Source: Collinsella sp. MSK.8.10 (GTDB lineage Bacteria > Actinomycetota > Coriobacteriia > Coriobacteriales > Coriobacteriaceae). From it: a DNA stretch of 64,000 nt. Positions 22,084 through 30,135 of this stretch are shown one piece after another. Under the pieces are notes generated by a model that worked only from the letters and a program-made list of their open reading frames with translations, had not been told where the DNA came from and ran no database searches. The stretch spans positions 117,257 to 181,256 of the forward strand of contig NZ_JAHPYF010000005.1 in assembly GCF_019041915.1 (NCBI RefSeq), written 5' to 3'. A program made the position numbers and the translations under genes. Positions within the stretch are counted from its first letter, which is position 1, and each line of letters opens with the position of its first letter.

Positions 22084-24153
22084 CTATCGAACCGAAGAAT
22101 CGCCCGAGGCCGAAGAGGTATCGGGCTCGTCATAAATCACGCCGAGCACGTCGCGCACGACATGCATCGCGGTATCTGAGCCGCCGCCGCCCTGCTCCAG
22201 GACAGTAGCGATGACATACTTGGGATCATCGGCCGGTGCATAGGCGCAGAACCACGCGTATTCGTCCTCGCCACTTTTCTCGCCCGTGCCCGACTTGCCG
22301 TATACCTGCGGCGTCAGGGTGCCAAAGTGCGCCGCCAGGGACGTCGATGCCGTGTAAATCACGTCGTGCATGCCGTTGCGAACTAGAGCCAAATCCGAAT
22401 CGCTGTTGATCTTGGCCTCCAGGCGCTTCTTCTTGCCCTTGCCATTGTACTTATAGGCATCGCCGTCGCCATCGCGCGACACGGCAGATAAAAACACGTG
22501 AGGCACGTACTGTTTACCGCCGTTGGCAAGACCCATATAGGCGCACGCCATCTGCAGGGGCGTCACCAGGATGTCGCCCTGGCCGATAGCAATGTTGGTC
22601 ATATCGCCGGCATTCCACTTGCGGTCCTCGGCAGATGCGTCGGTGAAGTACGACTCTTTCCACTCGGCATCGGGAATACGGCCCGCGCCCTCACTCGGCA
22701 GATCGATACCGCAGGTCTTGCCTAGGCCCCAGCGACGAAAGACCTCCTGCAGGCCCTCGGAATGTTTCTCATCATAAAAGAACGCCTTGCCCATGTCGTA
22801 GAAGACGGGGTCGCACGAGTTGGCGATACCCGACTGCAGTGTCATGGTGCCGTGGCCGGAATGCAGCCAGCAGTACTTGCCCCACGACTTGCCCAGACCC
22901 GTCCAATAGCCCGTGCAGTTGGTCGTCTGCCCCGACGTGTAGGTTCCAAACTCAAGACCGGCCAGTGCCGAGAGCGGCTTGATGGTCGATGCCGACATGT
23001 ACTGTCCGCTAATGGCGCGGTTGAGCAGCGGGTGCGAACCCTTGTCATCATTGAGCTCGGTCCACACGTCATTTGAGACGCCGCCGATAAAGACGGACGG
23101 ATCGAACTTGGGCTCGCTCGCCATGCCCAGGATCTCGCCATTGTTGGGATCGAGACACACCACGGCGCCGTTGCCGGCATTGCTGTAGCCAGTGGTCTTG
23201 GCAAGCTCGATAGCGCTCGCCAGTGCCGTCTCACAGGCCTGTTGGATCTTAAGGTCGAGCGTGAGCTTAATGTCGGAGCCGGCCTTCGCGGGAACGGCGC
23301 CGGCCTGACCGGTCACGTTGCCCGAGGCATCGACCTTGACGGTCTGCTCGCCACGAATACCCTGCAGCAGGTTTTCGTAGTAGCTCTCAACGCCCGCCTG
23401 ACCCACGATATCGCCCGACTGGTACGTAATCTTGCCAGCAGAAGCATCATCATCGCCAGAGGTTTTCTTATTCTGGGCCTCGAGCTGCTCGGAGGTAATG
23501 GTGCCGGTATAGCCCAAGATATGGCATGCCGTCTCGCCGTATGGATACTGGCGCTCGGTACGCTCGGCAATCTTGACGCCCGGGAACTCGCCGGCGTGTT
23601 CCTTGATATAGGCAACCGTGGAGCGACGGACGTCCGTCGCGATGGTATGCAGGCTCTGAGCGCCCTCTGTATTGTCCTGAATATTGCGAAGGACCGCCAC
23701 ATAAGGCATTCCAAGCACGTTGGCAAGATGGCGAACCAGAACCTCATCCTCGGCAAGGTCGCGGTAGGCCACGACAGCAAGTGAGGGACGGTTCTGGACA
23801 AGCGCCACGCCATTGCGGTCGAGGATGCGGCCGCGCACAGCGGGTGTGGTAACGGTGCGAGTCTGATTACTATTGGCCTGCTTCTCGTAATAGTCCGACG
23901 AGACCATCTGCATGCCCCACAGCTTGACGGCAAGTGCCGCAAACATCGCGCCCACACCCGTGGTGAGGATGGAAAAGCGGCCCTTAAAGGCGGTCGCCGC
24001 GGTATTGCCCTCGCCCTCGGTGGCGCGCGGAGCCGTTCCATGCTGTGTATCGTAGGTAAAACGGGAATCGCCTCGACGCATGATGACCAGCGCGACCACG
24101 ATGGCCACAACCAGCACGATACCGGCGATAATAACCGTCATCTGGGAAGACAT
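22084..24153 (-). CDS. mrdA: Penicillin-binding protein 2 (class B transpeptidase)
   Basis: A membrane-anchored transpeptidase that cross-links wall made by RodA. One N-terminal membrane segment (residues 5-25) is followed, after about 50 residues, by a second hydrophobic stretch near 55-75. The active-site 'STIK' lies near residue 388, then 'NSCDPVF', then 'YGKSGTGEKSG' near 619. 689 residues, typical for class B PBPs. GGGGAGG lies before ATG 24153. Ends with a Ser/Asp-rich tail. Confidence 0.95.
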   Translation of the reverse strand: MSSQMTVIIAGIVLVVAIVVALVIMRRGDSRFTYDTQHGTAPRATEGEGNTAATAFKGRFSILTTGVGAMFAALAVKLWGMQMVSSDYYEKQANSNQTRTVTTPAVRGRILDRNGVALVQNRPSLAVVAYRDLAEDEVLVRHLANVLGMPYVAVLRNIQDNTEGAQSLHTIATDVRRSTVAYIKEHAGEFPGVKIAERTERQYPYGETACHILGYTGTITSEQLEAQNKKTSGDDDASAGKITYQSGDIVGQAGVESYYENLLQGIRGEQTVKVDASGNVTGQAGAVPAKAGSDIKLTLDLKIQQACETALASAIELAKTTGYSNAGNGAVVCLDPNNGEILGMASEPKFDPSVFIGGVSNDVWTELNDDKGSHPLLNRAISGQYMSASTIKPLSALAGLEFGTYTSGQTTNCTGYWTGLGKSWGKYCWLHSGHGTMTLQSGIANSCDPVFYDMGKAFFYDEKHSEGLQEVFRRWGLGKTCGIDLPSEGAGRIPDAEWKESYFTDASAEDRKWNAGDMTNIAIGQGDILVTPLQMACAYMGLANGGKQYVPHVFLSAVSRDGDGDAYKYNGKGKKKRLEAKINSDSDLALVRNGMHDVIYTASTSLAAHFGTLTPQVYGKSGTGEKSGEDEYAWFCAYAPADDPKYVIATVLEQGGGGSDTAMHVVRDVLGVIYDEPDTSSASGDSSVR

Positions 24154-24166
24154 CTACGGGCCTCCC

Positions 24167-24733
24167 CTATTTGAGCTTGCGGGTCTTGGGCTTAAAGCGC
24201 ATACCCGTCTGGCGTCCGCCACGTGCGGAGAATCCATAGCCGGACTGCGGCACGACGCCGGACATCAAAAACGGAATGGCAACCAGACCCGTCAGGATCG
24301 AGGACGGCAGCGCATGGCCGAAGATCGCCACGACAAAGCTCGTCTCCAAACCCATAAACAGCAAGATGATGCTGTAGATAACATTAATGACGAGCGCGAA
24401 GGCGCCCACAGTGACGCCGCGCGCACTCGGGGTACCGCCCGTCTGACCGACGGCGCTGTGCACCAGGGCAAAAGAACCCACGGTCAGCAGGAGCGACATA
24501 ACGCCCACCGGCACGGCAGCGGACAGGTCATAAAACAAGCCGCTGCAAAAACCGCACACGACGGCACGGGTCGGGTCGCCCGAGAACACGCTTAGGCACA
24601 CCAGGATAATCATGAAGTTGACGCGACCGCCCGCAATGGAGATCTGCGGTGCCAGGCCTGCCTGCAGCAGCACGCATACGATGGCGGCGATTACAAACGT
24701 GCGGGAGCTCATCCCCTGCTCGTGTAGATCCAT
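24167..24733 (-). CDS. mreD: Rod shape-determining protein MreD
   Basis: A small integral membrane protein of the elongasome, with five predicted hydrophobic segments and the 'CGFCSGLFYDL' stretch typical of MreD. ATG 24733 is preferred because GGGGG lies 7 bases away; ATG 24739 would sit next to the ribosome site. It ends in a basic 'RFKPKTRKLK' tail. The gene begins 11 bases after the mreC stop and lies between mreC and mrdA. Confidence 0.9.
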   Translation of the reverse strand: MDLHEQGMSSRTFVIAAIVCVLLQAGLAPQISIAGGRVNFMIILVCLSVFSGDPTRAVVCGFCSGLFYDLSAAVPVGVMSLLLTVGSFALVHSAVGQTGGTPSARGVTVGAFALVINVIYSIILLFMGLETSFVVAIFGHALPSSILTGLVAIPFLMSGVVPQSGYGFSARGGRQTGMRFKPKTRKLK

Positions 24734-24744
24734 GGACATGCCCC

Positions 24745-25743
24745 CTATTCGTTCGAGCCGGAATCGGTCGTCTCGGACGTGTCGGAACTGTCATCCGAGC
24801 TCTCGTCCTTCGTCTTGGTTGCAGCATCGCGCGACGTTCCCTGCGGCGTGCTGTTGGCCGTGCTCACGTCCTCATCCGAGGCCGACTGTTCGTCGGTCAG
24901 CGAGGTAATGACCAGCACTTCCTCGTTGTTCTCGGCCGTGGTCTGAGCGCGCACCACAATGGTGTAGTACACGTCGTTTGCCGATTTCTCAACCGACGAG
25001 ACGGTGCCGAGCGGTAGACCCTTGGGGAACACACCGCCGATGCCCGAGGTCACGATGATGTCGCCGACTTTAACGTCGGAGTCGACGCTCACATACTCAA
25101 GACGCAGCGTGCCGTCAGCCTGACCCTGCAGCATGCCCTGGGCGCGCGTGTCCTGTACCATGGCGGACACACCCGAGTTCTCGTCGCCAATCAGGCGCAC
25201 GGTGGACGTCTTGGCCGAGACTTCGATGATCTGGCCGATAACACCGGCCGAACTCGTCACAGGCATGTTGATGGTAAGGCCGTCGGCAGAGCCTTTGTCG
25301 ATGGTTACGGTCGAGGTCCAGGCATCGCCCGAGGCACCAACGATACGAGCAGCGGTCGATTTGAGGTTGTAGGTCGACTGCAGCCCGACCAGCCCCTCCA
25401 GACGCTCGGCGGTCTTTTGAGCCTCGGAGAGCTCAGCAACCTTAGAGGTCAGCTCCTCGTTTTGCTTCTTAAGCTCGTCAAGCGTGTCCTGCGACGCCGT
25501 AAGGTTAGAGAACACGTTGCCGATCGCATTGAAGGGAGCCGCCACGGCCGAGCCCACAAAACGCACCGGCGAGGTAATCGTCGTTACGCCCGAACGCACG
25601 GCATGAATCGGCCCTGCCTCGCCCTCGCGGATGTAAAACGTGAGCAGCAACACCGAAATCAGGCTGAAAACAATCAACGGGCGCATACCCGTTGATTGTC
25701 GCTTGGTATTCAGATTTGTGGAGAAACCCGAAGATCGTGCCAA
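24745..25743 (-). CDS. mreC: Rod shape-determining protein MreC
   Basis: A bitopic membrane protein that links MreB to the wall synthases. A membrane segment at about residues 21-40 is followed by a coiled coil ('ELKKQNEELTSKVAELSEAQ') and the beta-rich MreC domain ending near residue 275. The last 55 residues are Ser/Asp/Thr-rich and disordered. Start is TTG 25743 behind AAGGTGG with 7-base spacing. Confidence 0.94.
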   Translation of the reverse strand: MARSSGFSTNLNTKRQSTGMRPLIVFSLISVLLLTFYIREGEAGPIHAVRSGVTTITSPVRFVGSAVAAPFNAIGNVFSNLTASQDTLDELKKQNEELTSKVAELSEAQKTAERLEGLVGLQSTYNLKSTAARIVGASGDAWTSTVTIDKGSADGLTINMPVTSSAGVIGQIIEVSAKTSTVRLIGDENSGVSAMVQDTRAQGMLQGQADGTLRLEYVSVDSDVKVGDIIVTSGIGGVFPKGLPLGTVSSVEKSANDVYYTIVVRAQTTAENNEEVLVITSLTDEQSASDEDVSTANSTPQGTSRDAATKTKDESSDDSSDTSETTDSGSNE

Positions 25744-25764
25744 ATGGAATCCACCTTTTGGAAA

Positions 25765-26808
25765 TTAAGCATTGGTCTGGACGAAGCCGCCATCAAACGC
25801 ATTGGCCTCGAGCACGCGGGCACAGCCGTTAACGACGTTATCGAGCGCCGTGGGGCTGACGTTGACCGAAACGCCGGTCTCATCGCGCAGACGCACGTCG
25901 AGTCCGCGTAGCAGAGCGCCACCACCGGTCAGCAAAATGCCGTAGTACATAAGGTCAGAGGCAAGATCGGGCGGCGTGGCATCGAGGGCGTCCTTGACGG
26001 CCTTGGCCATCTCGTCGAGCGGCTTGTTGAGCGCGCGACGAATCTCCTCGCTCTCGATGCGCACGGTCTTGGGCAGACCGGTGATCACGTCGCGACCGTT
26101 GACCTCGACGTCGAGCTCGTCCTTGAGCGGCACAGCGGAGCCGACCTTGATCTTGATGTCCTCTGCCGTACGCTCGCCGATGGCAAGGTTGTAGGCATCA
26201 CGAACGTGCGTGAGGATGGCCTGATCGAACTCGTCGCCTGCAATACGGATGGACTGCGAGACGACGATGCCGCCCATAGCGATAACGGCAACCTCGGTGG
26301 TACCGCCACCGATGTCGATGACCATGGAGCCGGTGGGCTCCTCGACGGGCAGGTCGGCGCCGATAGCGGCAGCCATGGGCTCCTCGATCAGATAGGCCTG
26401 GCGAGCGCCAGCCTGGATCGTGGCCTCAAAGACAGCACGCTTCTCGACCGACGTGACGCCGGAGGGAACGCAGACGACAACGCGCGGACGCGGGGTCCAC
26501 GGATAGCGCTTCTCGGACGCCTTATCGATAAAGTAGCGAAGCATGGCCTCGGTAACATCGAAGTCGGCGATGACGCCGTCCTTCAGGGGACGAACGGCCA
26601 CGATGTTGCCGGGCGTACGGCCGAGCATGCGCTTTGCCTCGATACCGACCGCCAGGATGCGCTCGTCGTTCTTGTCGATGGCGACAACAGAGGGCTCGCG
26701 AATGACGATGCCCTTGCCGCGCACGGAGACAAGCGTATTTGCGGTGCCGAGGTCGATGGCAAGATCGCCCGCATAGCTACCGAAGAACATATCCATCAAA
26801 GAAAACAA
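25765..26808 (-). CDS. mreB: Actin-like cell shape protein MreB
   Basis: It forms membrane-bound filaments that direct cylindrical wall growth. Phosphate-binding motifs 'DLAIDLGTANTLV' and 'DIGGGTTEVAVI' and the adenosine motif 'LTGGGALLRG' are intact. TTG 26808 lies 5 bases after AGGAG; the nearby in-frame ATG at 26796 is 17 bases away. First gene of mreB-mreC-mreD-mrdA-rodA. Presence of the full set predicts rod-shaped cells. Confidence 0.96.
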   Translation of the reverse strand: MFSLMDMFFGSYAGDLAIDLGTANTLVSVRGKGIVIREPSVVAIDKNDERILAVGIEAKRMLGRTPGNIVAVRPLKDGVIADFDVTEAMLRYFIDKASEKRYPWTPRPRVVVCVPSGVTSVEKRAVFEATIQAGARQAYLIEEPMAAAIGADLPVEEPTGSMVIDIGGGTTEVAVIAMGGIVVSQSIRIAGDEFDQAILTHVRDAYNLAIGERTAEDIKIKVGSAVPLKDELDVEVNGRDVITGLPKTVRIESEEIRRALNKPLDEMAKAVKDALDATPPDLASDLMYYGILLTGGGALLRGLDVRLRDETGVSVNVSPTALDNVVNGCARVLEANAFDGGFVQTNA

Positions 26809-26868
26809 CGCAACTCCTGATGTGTTGGATGATTGCTGGAAAACTACTAGATCATCATACTAGCGCAA

Positions 26869-26901
26869 GCCCGGCACCTCACTTGCGGTGAAGCGCCGGG
26901 C
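26869..26901 (-). terminator. Hairpin after the TPR gene
   Basis: GCCCGGC (26869-26875) pairs with GCCGGGC (26895-26901) and the inner CCTCAC/GTGAAG partly pairs. The following minus-strand sequence is not a clean T run, so termination between the TPR gene and mreB is only likely. Confidence 0.4.
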
Positions 26902-26923
26902 AAAGCTAAATCCCATAAGGTCA

Positions 26924-28228
26924 CTACTGGTTGTCAGCAGCCGAGAAATCCATATCGAGCGAGGAAACGGCCCAGCCGATATGGTTGTCGGAGCGCACGA
27001 ATTTGACGGTGTACTCCTGCTCGCCGCCCTTGGACAGCGATGCCTTCACCTTAGCGGTCGTCTCGGTCATGGACTGATCCATGCCCTCGACGGACACGGT
27101 GGCACCCTGCGGAATCGAGGAGATGATCATCGACTTAGCGTCCTCGGACAGGCTCGATGCCAGGCAAGACTCGGCCTTTGCGGTGTCACCGTCGCCGGCA
27201 GCCTGGAACAGATCGGTAACGACAGACTCCTGGGACGGGAAGCCAAAGCCGCGCGTGTAGGCAAAGCCCAGACCGCCCGCGGCGATCAAAATGAGCAGAA
27301 GCAGCACGATGAAGACTTTGAGACCCGTGTGGCGATGGCGACGACGGACCTTGGCCTGCTTACGATCCTGACGGTCCTGCTGGACCATCTCGGACTCGGA
27401 CAGCGTAAAGAAGCCGGTGTCCGAGGGATCGGGCATAAACTGACCGGTCGCGCCCGTAGGATCGAGCGGATCGACGGCAGGAGCGTCCATCGCGGGCGCC
27501 GGAGCCGTGGCCATAGCCGTCTGGGCAGACAGCGCGGCAAGCGAATCGTGCACGCGGGCAAGCTCATCGGCCTGCTCGGAGGTGAGCTGGTAGATGCCAT
27601 CGGCAGTAGCGGCGTTAAAGGCGTCGAGTGCGTCGGAGGGACGGCCGGCGGCAGAAAGCGCCTGACCCATGCCGGCGTTGAGCGCACGCGTGTCGTCGCG
27701 GGGGCCGGCAAAGTCGATAGCCGTGCGGTAGGTCTCCACGGCATCCGCCGGACGGCCGAGCTTGATGAAGCAACGACCGAGCTCGCCGAGCGCGGCGGCA
27801 GGAGCCGGATTGGCGCCATCGATGGCAGCCTGACGGAAGGCAGTACCCGCGTTGGCATAGTCGCCCGACTGGAACAGCGCGTTACCCAGGCCCAGATAGG
27901 CCTTGAACGGCGTGGCATAAGAAGCGTCCTGCGTAGCAGCAGAGAACGCCTGAGCGGCCGTCGTGTAGTCGCCCACGGCGGCGAGCGCCTTGCCGCGGTT
28001 GGTGAGCAGCGCGCCGCGCTTGCCATAGGTGCCGTCGTTGAGGGCGGCGGCGTAGGCCTCGGCGGCCTCGGCATACATGCCCAGGTGCATCAAGGCGTTA
28101 CCACGAAGGTGATCGGCCTCGCCCATAATCTCATCGGGAGTCTTTGCCGCCCCAAGCATCTGGGCTGCAGCGGAAAAATCACCCGCGCGGTAAGCGGCGC
28201 GGCCCTGTTGGATCAGCTGGCTATTCAA
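26924..28228 (-). CDS. TPR-repeat membrane protein with extracytoplasmic C-terminal domain
   Basis: 434 residues. About six degenerate TPR units fill residues 1-220 ('ALMHLGMYAEAAEAYAAAL', 'GLGNALFQSGDYANAGTAFR'). A proline/alanine linker and a basic 'KVRRRHRHTG' stop-transfer patch precede one membrane segment at about 305-325. The remaining 110 residues resemble small secreted domains of the DUF4878/NTF2-like kind ('LFQAAGDGDTAKAESCLASS'). TPRs are predicted inside the cell and the tail outside, suggesting a scaffold. Function unknown; it sits between the cyclophilin and mreB. Confidence 0.75.
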   Translation of the reverse strand: MNSQLIQQGRAAYRAGDFSAAAQMLGAAKTPDEIMGEADHLRGNALMHLGMYAEAAEAYAAALNDGTYGKRGALLTNRGKALAAVGDYTTAAQAFSAATQDASYATPFKAYLGLGNALFQSGDYANAGTAFRQAAIDGANPAPAAALGELGRCFIKLGRPADAVETYRTAIDFAGPRDDTRALNAGMGQALSAAGRPSDALDAFNAATADGIYQLTSEQADELARVHDSLAALSAQTAMATAPAPAMDAPAVDPLDPTGATGQFMPDPSDTGFFTLSESEMVQQDRQDRKQAKVRRRHRHTGLKVFIVLLLLILIAAGGLGFAYTRGFGFPSQESVVTDLFQAAGDGDTAKAESCLASSLSEDAKSMIISSIPQGATVSVEGMDQSMTETTAKVKASLSKGGEQEYTVKFVRSDNHIGWAVSSLDMDFSAADNQ

Positions 28229-28239
28229 GGAAATCCCCT

Positions 28240-28782
28240 TTACTCGTGAACGATCTCGACATGGACGATCTCGTCGCCGGCACGCAGCTGCGAAATCACA
28301 TCGAGACCCTCGACCGTGGTACCAAAGACGGTGTAACCGGAATCGAGGTTATGCTGGGCGCCCAGGCAGAAGTAGAACTGCGAACCCGCGGAATCGGGGT
28401 CCATGGAGCGTGCCATGGCAAGGGCACCGTCGACATGGCTGTTGCGCGGATTGGTGGCAAACTCGCCCTTGATGCAGTAGCCGGGGCCACCGGTACCGGG
28501 CATGCCGTCGGGGCCCTCAAGACCGGCAGCAACGTCGGCGCCGGACATGTCGCGGGTATTGGGGTCGCCGCCCTGGATGACAAAACCGGGCACATAGCGA
28601 TGGAACTTAAGGCCATCATAGAAACCCATCGTGGAAAGCTCGCAGAAGTTCGCGACATGAATGGGAGCGCCCTCGCCGTCAAACTTGACCTTGATGGTAC
28701 CCTTCGACGTCTCGATAACGGCGCACTCGTCGCCGGCAAGCTGATACTCGGGCGTGTAGAGCTCTTTCTTAAAACCAAACAT
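28240..28782 (-). CDS. Cyclophilin-type peptidyl-prolyl cis-trans isomerase
   Basis: A proline isomerase assisting protein folding. Core motifs 'FHRYVPGFVIQGGDP', 'GALAMARSMDPDSAGSQFYF' (conserved Ser-Gln-Phe) and 'YTVFGTTVEGLDVI' are intact. No signal peptide or lipobox, so probably cytosolic. 180 residues. A promoter-like pair is found upstream at 28822-28851. Confidence 0.93.
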   Translation of the reverse strand: MFGFKKELYTPEYQLAGDECAVIETSKGTIKVKFDGEGAPIHVANFCELSTMGFYDGLKFHRYVPGFVIQGGDPNTRDMSGADVAAGLEGPDGMPGTGGPGYCIKGEFATNPRNSHVDGALAMARSMDPDSAGSQFYFCLGAQHNLDSGYTVFGTTVEGLDVISQLRAGDEIVHVEIVHE

Positions 28783-28821
28783 GTGGTTCCTTCCTCGTGC
28801 GTTTAAAGCATATTTGTACGA

Positions 28822-28851
28822 ATTGTAGCAATAAGCATGCGCTTACATCAA
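28822..28851 (-). promoter_or_regulatory. Probable promoter of the cyclophilin gene
   Basis: On the minus strand TTGATG (28846-28851), 18 bases, then TACAAT (28822-28827), about 40 bases before the start codon. Confidence 0.6.
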
Positions 28852-28883
28852 TTGCGCACGTAGGTTATGCCGACTATGGCGAA

Positions 28884-30032
28884 CTAATTTTGGGAACGCT
28901 GCTGCGGCTTCCAGGAGCCCACATTGGCGTCGTACTGGTTCAGCGCGCTGTTGCCGCCCTGTGCGATGGGCGCCAGGATCTCGCTTTGGTGGGAACTCAT
29001 CGACTCGCCATCGGGAATGGCCAGCGAGATATCCCAGCTCTGGCAGATCACGTCGACACGCTCGTACATCCACTCGGCAAGCTGCTTTAAGTGGGCGATG
29101 TCGTCCGCATAGACCGTATCGTCCTGATACTTAAGGTTGTTAAGCTCATCTTGCGTCTTTTTGATCTGGTCGCGCAGGGCGTAGGCACTCTGCGACAGCT
29201 CCTGGCGGGTGGACAGCGGCGTTCGGAGATAGCCGTTGTTAAAGGAATCGATGACCTCGCCGATCTGGTCCTCGTCACCGTAGGACACGATGGCCTGATA
29301 CAGACCGTCGAGCCTGGTATAGAGCTGATCATCGGTGAGCACGGTTTCTTCCTGGACCACCTCGGCAGAATCGTCTTGCTTGGTATCGTCCTCAGTCGCC
29401 TCGCCCTTTTGGCGCGTAGGGAAGGTCGTCTGCGCGGCCTGGCCAAACTGGTCATAGAAGTCGGGCATAACACCCATGGGATCGGCCGTCACGAACCAAT
29501 AGGCACCGCCGCAAACGACGGCAAGAACCGCGATGACGATGAGCGGCTTGGGGATATGACGCTTGTGCTTGTGATAGGCGTCCTCGTCGGGGTGCACCTT
29601 GCGCTTGGGTTTTTGAGGATCGTCGTGCAGGGAAACCGGCGTGGGAATATCGACCTTGGGAATACCGAAATCCTTATCGAAAGCCGGCAGCACGCAGGTC
29701 TCGTTAGGATCGGCGGCGTCCGAAAGCACCGCAGCGGCAGAGGCCGGCGCATGAGGCACCTCGGTATCGATCTGCTCTTGCGTTAGGCGCGGAAAGCCCG
29801 CCGTGCGGCCCGCTGCCAGGTCGGATGCGGCCGCGTCCTCAGAGAGGATACCCGGAGCGGGGCGTCCGCATTTGGGGCACGTACGATCATGCGGAGAAAG
29901 ACGGGCACCGCAACCCTCACAGAACACGAACTCGGTGTGCTCGGGACCATCGCCCGGACCCACATAGGCGTTGCAATAGGGGCAGAACGAGGCGCCGTCC
30001 TCGATAGTCTTAAGGCAATGCGGGCAGATCAC
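28884..30032 (-). CDS. Double zinc-ribbon membrane protein of unknown function
   Basis: 382 residues from GTG 30032, chosen because GAGGA lies 4 bases upstream and the first zinc knuckle starts at residue 3. Two zinc ribbons occupy residues 1-58 (CPHC...CPYC and CEGC...CPKC). An acidic, low-complexity linker leads to a His/Lys-rich patch and a single membrane segment near 163-182. The exported tail of about 200 residues includes a helical region ('ALRDQIKKTQDELNNLK'). No known function. Its architecture (cytosolic sensor, one helix, external domain) mirrors the TPR protein two genes downstream. Confidence 0.75.
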   Translation of the reverse strand: MICPHCLKTIEDGASFCPYCNAYVGPGDGPEHTEFVFCEGCGARLSPHDRTCPKCGRPAPGILSEDAAASDLAAGRTAGFPRLTQEQIDTEVPHAPASAAAVLSDAADPNETCVLPAFDKDFGIPKVDIPTPVSLHDDPQKPKRKVHPDEDAYHKHKRHIPKPLIVIAVLAVVCGGAYWFVTADPMGVMPDFYDQFGQAAQTTFPTRQKGEATEDDTKQDDSAEVVQEETVLTDDQLYTRLDGLYQAIVSYGDEDQIGEVIDSFNNGYLRTPLSTRQELSQSAYALRDQIKKTQDELNNLKYQDDTVYADDIAHLKQLAEWMYERVDVICQSWDISLAIPDGESMSSHQSEILAPIAQGGNSALNQYDANVGSWKPQQRSQN

Positions 30033-30135
30033 GGCATCCTCTTTTCGAAGCAATTCAAACAATCGAGGTTAGAGCATAACATCGCCACGGCCCCACAGGA
30101 ACAAGGCACCAATTCAACATCGCCAGGGCGCGTAG

